NCBI RefSeq assembly: GCF_001420995.1
Contig: NZ_CP012184.1
Location: 5,130,501-5,194,500 of the forward strand
DNA: 64,000 nt
Source of the DNA: Pseudonocardia sp. EC080619-01
GTDB taxonomy: Bacteria; Actinomycetota; Actinomycetes; Mycobacteriales; Pseudonocardiaceae
Reading direction: 5' to 3'
Shown: positions 8,165-15,414 of the stretch, piece after piece
Layout: every line of letters starts with the position of its first letter
How positions within the stretch are numbered: position 1 is the stretch's first letter
The notes under the pieces: generated by a model
Database searches by the model: none
The model's input: only the letters and a program-made list of their open reading frames with translations
What the model was told of the DNA's origin: nothing
Position numbers and translations under genes: made by a program

Positions 8165-8746
8165 TCACGAGCTCCAGCGCGGATCACGTCCGCTGAACCC
8201 GAGTGCCCGCTCGAACGCCGGCGCGTCCGCCGGGACCGCGACGACCGGCCCGAACAGCCCCGCGCGCGACTCCTCCCCGCCCGGTGCGGACATCGACTCG
8301 GTGAAACCGAGGACGACGGCCACGGCGTCACCGTCCGGCGTGAAGTCCTGCCCGGTGGCGACGGCGAGGTCCCAGCCGTGCAGCACCAGCTCGTCGAGCG
8401 CGACGGTCCCGGCGATCTCGCCGGGCAGCTCCAGACCGCCGGCGGCGGTCGTGCCGGTCCAGGCGTCCGGGTCGCGCCAGGCGGCGGCGAGTGCGTCGAG
8501 CCGGGCCGGGATCGCCGTCCGCCAGTCGGTGGCGAGGTGCGCCGCGTCCGCGCTCGGGGCGGTGCCGGCTGCCTCGGGCGACTTCTCGGCGGCGACGCGG
8601 AACGCCCACGCCAGGCCGTGCAGGTGGTCGAGGAGCGCGGCGACGACCATGTCGTCGCACGGGGTGGGTCGTTGCAGCTGGTCGTCCCCGATCCCGGCGA
8701 CGACGGCGGCCACGGCGCGGGCGGTGGGGGTGAGATCGGTCGGCAC
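8165..8746 (-). CDS. TIGR03086/DinB-like putative mycothiol-dependent metal-binding protein
   Basis: 193 aa. Helical-bundle protein of the maleylpyruvate-isomerase/DinB-like type: LTPTARAVAAVVAGIGDDQLQ, then RPTPCDDMVVAALLDHLHGL with a metal-ligand His, the TVALDELVLHGWDLAVATGQ segment, and the late PGGEESRAGLFGPVV typical of TIGR03086. Relatives use mycothiol or bind a metal; the specific reaction is unknown. GTG start supported by GGAGGAC 5-11 nt upstream. Confidence 0.75.
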   Translation of the reverse strand: MPTDLTPTARAVAAVVAGIGDDQLQRPTPCDDMVVAALLDHLHGLAWAFRVAAEKSPEAAGTAPSADAAHLATDWRTAIPARLDALAAAWRDPDAWTGTTAAGGLELPGEIAGTVALDELVLHGWDLAVATGQDFTPDGDAVAVVLGFTESMSAPGGEESRAGLFGPVVAVPADAPAFERALGFSGRDPRWSS

Positions 8747-8923
8747 GGGGTCCTCCCGGGTCGGTGGGACGGGCGGGCTGAGAGGTCCGACCGCGCCCGC
8801 CGCCGGAACTCATCTGTGCGGCCCCGGCCGTGTCTTTCGACACCCGGTAGAAGTTCGGTGGGCGGATGCGGCAGAGTGGACGGTGGCACCGTCCCCCGCA
8901 CCCGCTCCGAGGAGCCGCCCGTC

Positions 8924-9256
8924 ATGAACGACCCCGCCATCGTCGCCCGCGCGTTCCGGGTGGTCGCGATCGCCGAGGCCCTGTCCTGGACCGGGCTGCT
9001 GATCGGGATGTTCGTGAAGTGGGTGCTGGGCACGAGCGAGATCGGGGTGCAGGCCTTCGGGCCGATCCACGGCGCGCTGTTCGTCGCCTACGTGGTCGTC
9101 ACGCTCTGGACGGCGCGGCTGTTCCGGTGGGACCTGCGGACGACGATCGTCGGGCTGCTCGCCAGCATCCCGCCCCTGACGACGATCTGGTTCGAGCGGC
9201 ACGCCGCGCGGACCGGACGTCTCGGTGCGGTCACCGGACGCGCGATCGCCGGTTGA
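8924..9256 (+). CDS. DUF3817 integral membrane protein
   Basis: 110 aa with three predicted membrane helices: AFRVVAIAEALSWTGLLIG, the segment around HGALFVAYVVVTLW, and TTIVGLLASIPPLTTIWFE. The arrangement, with the conserved early glutamate and the central His-Gly, matches DUF3817 (YdzA-like) proteins of unknown function. ATG is preceded by GAGGAG at 8909-8914. It is the last gene before the three small-RNA-like repeats. Confidence 0.8.
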   Translation: MNDPAIVARAFRVVAIAEALSWTGLLIGMFVKWVLGTSEIGVQAFGPIHGALFVAYVVVTLWTARLFRWDLRTTIVGLLASIPPLTTIWFERHAARTGRLGAVTGRAIAG

Positions 9257-9288
9257 CACGCACTCCGAGCTGCAGCGACGCCCGCCGC

Positions 9289-9318
9289 TTGACGACTGAG
9301 GTAAGCCTAGGCTAATTT
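9289..9318 (+). promoter_or_regulatory. Promoter with iron-box-like operator, copy A
   Basis: -35 TTGACG (9289-9294), 17-18 bp spacer, -10 CTAATT/TAATTT. The spacer and -10 are covered by TGAGGTAAGCCTAGGCTAA (9297-9315), which agrees with the IdeR/DtxR iron-box consensus at 14 of 19 positions. Confidence 0.7.
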
Positions 9319-9323
9319 CTACC

Positions 9324-9408
9324 TCGTCGCTTCGTGGTGGGAGCGGCGCGTCAGTTCGGGAATCACGGCCCGGCCGCCTCGACCACAGCGGCCGGGCCGT
9401 CCCTCTTT
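9324..9408 (+). ncRNA. Putative iron-regulated small RNA, copy A
   Basis: About 85 nt from the predicted start (7 nt past the -10) to the T-rich tail. The core 9326-9362 (37 nt) is identical in all three copies. It begins with a stem-loop CGCTTC-GTGGTG-GGAGCG that exposes a six-base GTGGTG loop. It ends in a 12-bp terminator stem, CGGCCCGGCCGC (9366-9377) with GCGGCCGGGCCG (9388-9399), followed by TCCCTCTTT. Control by an iron regulator is inferred from the overlapping iron box. RNA rather than protein function is supported by paired changes in the terminator between copies; a micro-peptide is the alternative. Confidence 0.65.
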
Positions 9409-9450
9409 CCGGGGCCGGGCATCGGTGCAGCGATCCGGTTCCGCTCCGTC

Positions 9451-9480
9451 TTGACAAGACAGGTAAGGCTTAGCTAATTT
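9451..9480 (+). promoter_or_regulatory. Promoter with iron-box-like operator, copy B
   Basis: -35 TTGACA (9451-9456, consensus), 17-18 bp spacer, -10 CTAATT/TAATTT. ACAGGTAAGGCTTAGCTAA (9459-9477) matches the iron-box consensus at 14 of 19 positions. Confidence 0.75.
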
Positions 9481-9485
9481 TTGCG

Positions 9486-9565
9486 GTGTCGCTTCGTGGT
9501 GGGAGCGGCGCGTCAGTTCGGGAACGAAGGCCCGGCCGCCCTGATCACAGCGGCCGGGCCTTCCC
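9486..9565 (+). ncRNA. Putative iron-regulated small RNA, copy B
   Basis: Same architecture as copy A, 162 bp downstream. Core at 9488-9524 is identical over 37 nt. Terminator is a 14-bp perfect stem, GAAGGCCCGGCCGC (9526-9539) with GCGGCCGGGCCTTC (9550-9563), loop CCTGATCACA. The outer pairs differ from copy A with the partner strand changed to match, which supports a structured RNA. It converges on the membrane-protein gene ending at 9578. Confidence 0.65.
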
Positions 9566-9577
9566 GCGTTCCCGGGG

Positions 9578-10090
9578 TCACTCGACGGGATCCGCCCGCT
9601 CGCGCTCGCTGTCGCCGTCGCCGGAGTGCAGTCGGCGGCGCAGCAGCAGGGCTGCTCCCATCATCACTGCGAACATCGCACCCCAGGTCAGCGTGCCGAC
9701 CAGATCGTTGCCGACGAACCAGTAGACGAGCATTCCGAGCGGGACCGTGACCGGCAGGAGCAGCAGCGTCCGGGTCGCGTCCGCCCGCTTGGCCTCCGGC
9801 GAGTCGGCCTCGCCGTGCCTGCCCCGCGCGACCATCATCGCGACTCCGCCGCTCACCAGTGCGCCGACGGCCACGGCCAGCACCGCTCCCACCGGTCGCG
9901 GCGCCGCGAACGAGGCGCCCTCGCCCGCGGCGCCCCATCCGATGATCAGTATCAGGCCGCCGTAGCCGGTCCAGAGCATCGTGCGTAGCACGATCCGCTC
10001 CTTGCGCAGCGCGATCAGCTCGGCCCGCTCGTCGCGTTCCCGGCGCAGCTCGGCGTTGGCGTCCCGCAGGACCGTCCACGGTGCTCGCAT
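9578..10090 (-). CDS. Hypothetical membrane protein paired with XRE regulator
   Basis: 170 aa. A charged coiled N-terminal stretch (NAELRRERDERAELIALRKER) precedes four predicted membrane helices: LWTGYGGLILIIGWG, VGAVLAVAVGALVSGGVAMMV, LLLLPVTVPLGMLVYWFVG and TLTWGAMFAVMMGAALLL. The C-terminus is acidic. Resembles the membrane partners that sit next to YozG-type HTH regulators in many bacteria; function unknown. ATG at 10090 has GAGGAGG 7-13 nt upstream and lies 11 bp after the XRE stop, so the two are an operon. Confidence 0.7.
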   Translation of the reverse strand: MRAPWTVLRDANAELRRERDERAELIALRKERIVLRTMLWTGYGGLILIIGWGAAGEGASFAAPRPVGAVLAVAVGALVSGGVAMMVARGRHGEADSPEAKRADATRTLLLLPVTVPLGMLVYWFVGNDLVGTLTWGAMFAVMMGAALLLRRRLHSGDGDSERERADPVE

Positions 10091-10101
10091 CCGGTGCCTC
10101 C

Positions 10102-10356
10102 TCACTCGTCGTCCCGGCGGGCACGGAGATCGGCGACCTCTCCGTCGGCGAGCGCGAACAGCTCCCCGACGGGCGTCTCCAGCACGACCGCCATCCGCAG
10201 CGCGACCGCGGTGGACGGGTTGTACCCGCCCGCCTCGATCTCGACGACGGTCTGCCGGCTCACCCCGACCAGCTCGCCCAGTCGCTTCTGGGTCAGGCCC
10301 GCCCGTCGCCGTGCGGCGGCGACGTCCGAGTGCACATCGGCGGTCACGCGACCCAT
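10102..10356 (-). CDS. XRE-family transcriptional regulator (YozG-like)
   Basis: 84 aa single-domain helix-turn-helix protein. HTH spans LTQKRLGELVGVSRQTVVEIE, followed by GGYNPSTAVALRMAVVLETPVGELF, the hallmark of the small YozG-type Cro/CI-family repressors. First gene of a two-gene operon with the membrane protein. ATG at 10356 is 6 nt behind TAGAGT on the same strand, suggesting a leaderless mRNA. Direct repeats upstream are likely its own operator. Lies between small RNA copies B and C. Confidence 0.85.
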   Translation of the reverse strand: MGRVTADVHSDVAAARRRAGLTQKRLGELVGVSRQTVVEIEAGGYNPSTAVALRMAVVLETPVGELFALADGEVADLRARRDDE

Positions 10357-10364
10357 GGGTCAAC

Positions 10365-10394
10365 TCTACCCGACACATGTCAGGTCTACCCGAC
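10365..10394 (-). promoter_or_regulatory. Direct repeats upstream of XRE gene
   Basis: GTCGGGTAGA (minus strand) occurs twice, at 10394-10385 and 10374-10365, exactly 20 bp apart (two helical turns, same DNA face). The proximal copy overlaps the putative -10 TAGAGT, fitting an autoregulatory operator for the XRE protein. Confidence 0.5.
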
Positions 10395-10429
10395 CTCGTG
10401 CTGCGATCGAGTGATGCGCGGCACGTCGC

Positions 10430-10459
10430 TTGACGGTCGACCAAGGTAAGGCTTACCTT
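10430..10459 (+). promoter_or_regulatory. Promoter with iron-box-like operator, copy C
   Basis: -35 TTGACG (10430-10435), 17-18 bp spacer, -10 TTACCT/TACCTT. The operator AAGGTAAG-G-CTTACCTT (10443-10459) is a perfect 8-bp dyad and the 19-bp window agrees with the iron-box consensus at 14 positions. Confidence 0.75.
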
Positions 10460-10464
10460 AATCG

Positions 10465-10545
10465 CGTCGCTTCGTGGTGGGAGCGGCGCGTCAGTTCGGG
10501 AACGAGGGCCCGGCCGGTCCGATCGGAACGGCCGGGCCCTTCCCG
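10465..10545 (+). ncRNA. Putative iron-regulated small RNA, copy C
   Basis: Core 10466-10502 identical to copies A and B. Terminator AGGGCCCGGCCG (10505-10516) pairs with CGGCCGGGCCCT (10529-10540); the loop itself contains the palindrome TCCGATCGGA. Outer stem pairs again differ from copies A and B with matched partners. Divergent from the XRE gene and convergent with the SWIM-protein gene. Confidence 0.65.
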
Positions 10546-10558
10546 TCGTGGCCCGCGC

Positions 10559-11389
10559 TCACGCCTCCGGGCGGGTCATGGCCCGGTAGACCGGTCGCAG
10601 CACGTCGGTCAGCCGCTCCCGGCCGGCCCGCAACGACGGCTCGGGCACCTGGTCGAGCACGGCGTCCGGGTCGGTCTCCGGCGGACTCGGGGGAGCGGCG
10701 CCCCCGGCCGGGGCCGTCCAGAAGCCGTCGAGCAGGTCCGCGAGTGCCGCGGGCCCGGACGGCGCGGCCGCCCCCGCGGCCCGGTCACGCTCCTCGCGCA
10801 GCCGTTCCAGCAGCGCGGTGCGGTCGCGGCCGCGCAGCGTGAGCAGGGTGAAGGGATCGGTGTCGCACCGCTCGGCCAGTACGTAGAACACGGCGGCCAG
10901 GTGCTTGCAGGGCACCGTCGCGTCGGGGCAGGAGCAGTCCTGGGACAGGTCGGTGCCCGCCGCCGGGAACAGCGACAGGCCGAGCCCGTCGAGCAGCTCC
11001 TCGATCTCGGGCGGCACCGTCCCGGCGAGCAGTGCCGCCGCGTACCAGGCGTCGCCGGCGAGGGCCTCCTCCACCCGGCGCCACTCCGGCTTGTCCCAGA
11101 CCCGCAGCCCGATCCGGACCCGGTACGGCTGCGGCCGGGTGCCCTGTACCAGCGCGACGACCGCGCCGGCGTCGACGTCGACCGACACGATCTGCCCGGA
11201 CCGGGCGTAGGTCTTCCCGCGGCTCAACCGCCCGCCGACGCCGAGCTGCTCCAGCACCGCGATGAACCGGGCCGACCACCAGGTGCGGGCCACCGGGCCC
11301 TTTGCACCGTGGATCCGGATGCCGCCCTCGACCCGGATGGGGCGGCCGCCGGTGTACTCGTCGGACGCCCAGAACGGCCGGTCACTCAT
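10559..11389 (-). CDS. SWIM zinc-finger domain protein
   Basis: 276 aa. The SWIM zinc finger (C-x-C...C-x-H) is seen as DCSCPDATVPCKHLAAVF near residues 150-167. The N-terminus (MSDRPFWASDEY) and the segment ARTWWSARFIAVLEQLGVGGRLSRG are typical of the actinobacterial SWIM proteins encoded beside SNF2 helicases. The domain is thought to bind DNA or protein. ATG at 11389 chosen: it overlaps the SNF2 gene by 8 bp, indicating coupled translation, whereas upstream in-frame codons would extend inside that gene. C-terminal 100 residues are rich in Pro, Ala and acidic residues. Confidence 0.85.
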   Translation of the reverse strand: MSDRPFWASDEYTGGRPIRVEGGIRIHGAKGPVARTWWSARFIAVLEQLGVGGRLSRGKTYARSGQIVSVDVDAGAVVALVQGTRPQPYRVRIGLRVWDKPEWRRVEEALAGDAWYAAALLAGTVPPEIEELLDGLGLSLFPAAGTDLSQDCSCPDATVPCKHLAAVFYVLAERCDTDPFTLLTLRGRDRTALLERLREERDRAAGAAAPSGPAALADLLDGFWTAPAGGAAPPSPPETDPDAVLDQVPEPSLRAGRERLTDVLRPVYRAMTRPEA

Positions 11390-14300
11390 CGTTCTCCCCC
11401 GCGTCGTCGGCGACGGCGTCCGAGCCGAGCGCGAACACCTCACGCAGCTCGGTGACCGACAGCGACGTCAGCCAGTCCTCCCCGTCGGTCACGACGAGGT
11501 CCGACAGCGACCGCTTCGATGCCACCAGGGTGTCGATCCGCTCCTCCACGGTGCCCGGGCAGACGAACTTCCGGACCTGCACCGAGCGCTTCTGCCCGAT
11601 CCGGAACGCGCGGTCGGTCGCCTGGTCCTCCACGGCGGGGTTCCACCAGCGGTCGAGGTGGATCACGTGGTTGGCCGCGGTCAGCGTGAGCCCGGTGCCG
11701 CCCGCCTTGAGCGACAGCAGGAACACCGACGGGCCGCCGTCGCCCTGGAACCGGGCCACCATCTCGTCGCGACGCTTCTTCGGGGTGCCGCCGTGCAGGT
11801 AGAGCACCTCGGTGTCGAACCGCGCCGACAGGTGCGGCCGCAGCATGGCGGCGAACTCGGTGTACTGGGTGAACAGCAGCACCTTGTCCCCGGCGGCCAG
11901 CACCGACTCGAGGATCTCCTCCAGCCGGGCGACCTTGCCGGAGCGGTGCGCGCCCCCGGCCCGGTGGATCGGGGAGCCGTCGTGCAGCAGCTGGGCGGGG
12001 TGGTTGCAGACCTGCTTGAGCTTGCTCATCGCGGCCAGGACGTTGCCGCGGCGCTCGATGCCGTCGCTGCCCTCGATCTTCTCCATCATGTCGTCGACGA
12101 CGGTCCGGTACAGCGACGCCTGCTCACGGGTGAGCCGGTGGTCCTGCACGATCTCGATCTTCTCCGGCAGGTCGTCGATCACCAGTGGGTCGGTCTTGAC
12201 CCGGCGGAGCAGGTACGGCCGGGTGATCCGGCGCAGCGTGCGGGCGGCCCCGGCGTCGCCGTGGCGCTCGACCGGGACGGCGAACCGCTGCCGGAACACC
12301 TCGGGGGAGCCGAGGATCCCGGGATTGAGGAAGTCCATCACCGACCAGAGCTCGGCCAGCCGGTTCTCCATCGGCGTGCCGGTGAGCGCGATCCGGTGCG
12401 CGGCGTCGAGCGACCGCGCGGTCCGCGAGGCCGCAGCGTGCGAGTTCTTGATCATCTGGGCCTCGTCGAGCACGAGCCGGTGGAACCGCCAGGACCGCAG
12501 GTCCTCGGCGTCGCGGGTCGCGGTCGCGTAGGTGGTGACGACCAGGTCCACCCCGTCGAGTACCTCGTGGAGGGCGTCGCCGCGCGGGCGGGACGGACCG
12601 TGGTGGGCGTGCACCCGCAGGTCCGGCGCGAACCGCCCGGCCTCCCGCTGCCACGTCCCGACCATCGACATCGGACAGACGATCAACGTCGGCGCCGTCG
12701 CCCCCGCCGCGCGGTCGTGCGCCTCCAGCGCGAGGAGCTGCACCGTCTTCCCGAGTCCCATGTCGTCGGCGAGGCAGGCGCCCAGGCCCAGCGTGGACAG
12801 GAACGCCAGCCACGCCACGCCCCGCTCCTGGTAGGGCCGCAGGGTCGCGGTGAACCCGGGTGGTGCGCCCAGCGGCTCCAGCTCGCGGTCCGCGGTGCCG
12901 TCGAGCAGGGCGCCCAGCCGCCCCCGGGCGGTGACGTCGGTGACGGGCAGCGGCGCGTCGACGTCGCCCCGGGCCGCGGCCAGCACGTCCGGCACGGTCG
13001 GGGTGCGGTCCCGCGAGCGGCGCAGGAAGTCCAGCCCGCGGGCCAGCGCGTCGGCGTCGACGGCGACCCAGCGCCCCCGCAGCCGCACCAGCGGCGCCTT
13101 CGCCGCGACGAGCGCGGCGATCTCGTCCTCGCCCAGCTCGTCGTCGCCGACGGCGAGCGACCAGCGGAAGTGCGCGAGCTCGTCGCGGCCGAGCCCGCCG
13201 CGGGTCACCGCACCCGGGGCCGGCGCCGAGGACGCCGACAGCTTCAGCCCGAGCGCGCGCTGCCCGTCCCACCCACGCGGCAGCGCCACCCCGAACCCGG
13301 CCGCGAGCAGGGCCGCCGCGTCGCGGGTCAGGAAGCGGTGCGCCCCGGCGACGTCGAGCGGCAGGGCGGTGGGGCGGGCGTCGCGGAGCGCCCGGACGAG
13401 GTCGGGCAGCACCTGTGCGGCACGGCCCAGCTCGGCGAGCAGCACGTCCTGTGCGCCGTCGACCAGCTGGTCCGCCCCGCCGGACCAGACCTCACCGGCC
13501 TCCAGCTGCAGGCTCGGATCCTCCGTGGACTGCAGGGCGAACCGCAGCTCCCACCGGGTCCCGTCGCCGGTCTGGTCCAGCGGGTCCGGTCCGGGATCGG
13601 CCGGGTCGTGCATCGACGAGACCTCGGTCAGCCGGAACAGCGCCGTGCCCGCGCCGGGTTGCTCGCGGCCGACGTCGTCCCACGCGGTGAGGGCCTCGCG
13701 CAGGGCCGACAGACCGTCGCCGGTCACCGGGATCTCCGGCGACGGCCCCGTCAGGGCGTGCAGGAGCCCCGCGGCCGCGTCGGGCCGGGCCGGGAGCGGC
13801 ACCGGCATCCCCGCCGCGCGGCCCAGCCGCTCGCGGACCGCGGCGTCGGTGAACCGGGCGAGCGCGGCGTCGACCACCTCGTCCGGGTCCCGGCCTGCGA
13901 CGTCGCCGGGGCGCCGCTGCTCGGCACGGGCCACCGGCGGCAGCCTGCGGACCAGCCCGGTGCGGGCGACGGCGTCGAGCCCCTGCACGACCGGCCGCCA
14001 CCGGGCGGCGGGCCGCCCGGCCTCGCTGACCACGACGGGCAGCACGCGGCCGCGGGAGGCCAGCTCGTCGGCGAACCGGACCAGCTCGGCGAGGTGCGTG
14101 AAGCCCTCGCCGTACCGCACGTCGGGATACGGGTCGGTCAGCTCCGAGGGGTCGACCAGCACCGCGGGCACCGTCCACGGGGCGAGTGCCGGTGCGCTGC
14201 GGGCCGCCGCCCGCGGCCGCTCGCGCACCAGCCCTGGCGAGTCCTGCGGGCCCGAGCCGTGCGACGGCAGCAGCAGCGTCACCGACGCGGGCTTGCCCGG

Positions 14301-14453
14301 GTGGACGGCCGCCAGCTCGTCCGCGGGCACCGCGAACGGGTGCGGACGCGCCGTCCGCAGCGAGCGGCGGTCGGACCGGGCCGGGCGCTCCCCGTCCTCG
14401 GCCCAGAGCAGGACGCCCCGGCCGGGGGAGTGGAGAGCGTGGACGACCAGCAC
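11382..14453 (-). CDS. SNF2/RapA-type DEAD-like helicase
   Basis: 1023 aa Swi2/Snf2 family ATPase. The N-terminal half is a family-specific region. The RecA-like core starts near residue 545: motif I DDMGLGKT (about 566), motif II DEAQ (about 662), motif III ALTGTPMENRLAELWS, motif V GGTGLTLTAANHVIH and motif VI DQATDRAFRIGQ near 950. Such proteins remodel DNA-protein complexes using ATP without true unwinding; bacterial roles are poorly defined (transcription or repair). GTG start has a TAGCGT hexamer 6 nt upstream. Forms an operon with the overlapping SWIM gene, a conserved actinobacterial pairing. Confidence 0.9.
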   Translation of the reverse strand: MLVVHALHSPGRGVLLWAEDGERPARSDRRSLRTARPHPFAVPADELAAVHPGKPASVTLLLPSHGSGPQDSPGLVRERPRAAARSAPALAPWTVPAVLVDPSELTDPYPDVRYGEGFTHLAELVRFADELASRGRVLPVVVSEAGRPAARWRPVVQGLDAVARTGLVRRLPPVARAEQRRPGDVAGRDPDEVVDAALARFTDAAVRERLGRAAGMPVPLPARPDAAAGLLHALTGPSPEIPVTGDGLSALREALTAWDDVGREQPGAGTALFRLTEVSSMHDPADPGPDPLDQTGDGTRWELRFALQSTEDPSLQLEAGEVWSGGADQLVDGAQDVLLAELGRAAQVLPDLVRALRDARPTALPLDVAGAHRFLTRDAAALLAAGFGVALPRGWDGQRALGLKLSASSAPAPGAVTRGGLGRDELAHFRWSLAVGDDELGEDEIAALVAAKAPLVRLRGRWVAVDADALARGLDFLRRSRDRTPTVPDVLAAARGDVDAPLPVTDVTARGRLGALLDGTADRELEPLGAPPGFTATLRPYQERGVAWLAFLSTLGLGACLADDMGLGKTVQLLALEAHDRAAGATAPTLIVCPMSMVGTWQREAGRFAPDLRVHAHHGPSRPRGDALHEVLDGVDLVVTTYATATRDAEDLRSWRFHRLVLDEAQMIKNSHAAASRTARSLDAAHRIALTGTPMENRLAELWSVMDFLNPGILGSPEVFRQRFAVPVERHGDAGAARTLRRITRPYLLRRVKTDPLVIDDLPEKIEIVQDHRLTREQASLYRTVVDDMMEKIEGSDGIERRGNVLAAMSKLKQVCNHPAQLLHDGSPIHRAGGAHRSGKVARLEEILESVLAAGDKVLLFTQYTEFAAMLRPHLSARFDTEVLYLHGGTPKKRRDEMVARFQGDGGPSVFLLSLKAGGTGLTLTAANHVIHLDRWWNPAVEDQATDRAFRIGQKRSVQVRKFVCPGTVEERIDTLVASKRSLSDLVVTDGEDWLTSLSVTELREVFALGSDAVADDAGENDE

Positions 14454-14495
14454 GCCCCCACGCTAGAGGGCACCCCCGACAGGATGCGGGGGCGC

Positions 14496-14978
14496 TCAGC
14501 CCTCGGCGAGGAGCTCGTCGAGCTGTTCGAAGCCCTCGTTGACGCCGACCTCCATCCCGGAGGCCAGCATCGCGTCCCGCGCCTCGATCGAGTCGACGAC
14601 CGAGACGCCGACGATGCGGGTCCGGCCACCGGGCAGCGCGGTGAAGGTCATCGTCTCCAGGGAGACGCCCTCCGGGAAGCCCTCCCAGGTGAAGGTCTGC
14701 ACGATCCGCTCGGCCGGCCGGACCTCGTGGAACGAGCCGTAGAAGCGGTACTCGCCGTCGTCGTCGGCGTGGGTGTAGCGGTAGCCGCCACCGGTCTCGG
14801 CGTCCCACCGGTCGATGGTCATCCGCAGCCGGCGCGGCCCGAGCCAGCGCCGGACCTTCTCCGGGTCGACGTGCGCGTCGAACACGCGCTCCGGCGGCGC
14901 GTCGAACTCCCGGGTGATCCGGACGATCGGCAGGTCCGGGACGGCCTCGATGGTGGTCTCGCGGGTGGTGGTGCTCAT
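14496..14978 (-). CDS. SRPBCC/AHSA1-domain protein (ArsR partner)
   Basis: 160 aa START-like fold. Signature segments: VRITREFDAPPERVFDAHVDPE, then RRWLGPRRLRMTIDRWD, GGGYRYTHADDDGEYRFYGSFHEVRP, and the C-terminal helix AMLASGMEVGVNEGFEQLDELL. These proteins bind hydrophobic ligands or act as Aha1-like factors; physiological ligand unknown. The ATG overlaps the ArsR stop (ATGA), the usual arrangement in which an ArsR regulator controls its SRPBCC partner. Confidence 0.85.
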   Translation of the reverse strand: MSTTTRETTIEAVPDLPIVRITREFDAPPERVFDAHVDPEKVRRWLGPRRLRMTIDRWDAETGGGYRYTHADDDGEYRFYGSFHEVRPAERIVQTFTWEGFPEGVSLETMTFTALPGGRTRIVGVSVVDSIEARDAMLASGMEVGVNEGFEQLDELLAEG

Positions 14979-15337
14979 GACGCTGCTCCCTCGTTCGTGC
15001 CGGTGACATCGGTGCTGCCGGTGCTCTCCTCGGCGAGCAGGTCGTCGAGGCGCCGGTAGCGCTCCTCGACCTGTCGCCGGTACCGCTCGATCCAGGCCGT
15101 CATCAGGTCGAACACCTCCGCCTCGAGGTGCACCGGACGCCGCTGGGCCTCCCGGCTGCGCCGGACCAGCCCCGCGTCGGCCAGCACCTTGATGTGCTTG
15201 GACACGGCCTGGAGGGACACGTCGTAGGGCTCGGCGAGCTCGTTGACGGTCGCGTCGTCGGCGGCCAGCCGGGCCACCATGTCGCGCCGGATCGGGTCCG
15301 CCAGCGCGGCGAACACCTTCGAGAGCCGGTCCTCCAC
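14975..15337 (-). CDS. ArsR-family transcriptional regulator
   Basis: 120 aa winged-helix repressor: LSKVFAALADPIRRDMVARL, recognition helix region VSLQAVSKHIKVLADAGLV, wing RRSREAQRRPVHLE. No CxC metal-binding motif in helix alpha-3, so not a metal sensor of the classic type. GTG at 15337 is chosen over an upstream TTG because GAGGAGGGG precedes it by 4 nt. Two-gene operon with the SRPBCC gene; the promoter carries a 20-bp palindrome that is its probable operator. Confidence 0.85.
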   Translation of the reverse strand: MEDRLSKVFAALADPIRRDMVARLAADDATVNELAEPYDVSLQAVSKHIKVLADAGLVRRSREAQRRPVHLEAEVFDLMTAWIERYRRQVEERYRRLDDLLAEESTGSTDVTGTNEGAAS

Positions 15338-15349
15338 GTTCCCCTCCTC

Positions 15350-15401
15350 GTTCAACCTCTCGGTTGAACAAAAAGGTAGCGGAGGGACGGCTCGTAATCA
15401 A
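15350..15401 (-). promoter_or_regulatory. arsR promoter with palindromic operator
   Basis: On the minus strand -35 TTGATT (15401-15396), 17-bp spacer, -10 TACCTT (15378-15373). Immediately downstream lies GTTCAACC-GAGA-GGTTGAAC (15369-15350), a perfect 8-bp dyad over the expected transcription start. A weaker TCAAC-N6-GTTGA dyad (15398-15413) covers the -35. Confidence 0.7.
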
Positions 15402-15414
15402 CCCCGAAGTTGAA

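Noticed and set aside
11262-15059. 1265-codon plus-strand frame opposite the SNF2 helicase
   Set aside because: Complement of a clear SNF2 gene; composition is that of an antisense shadow.
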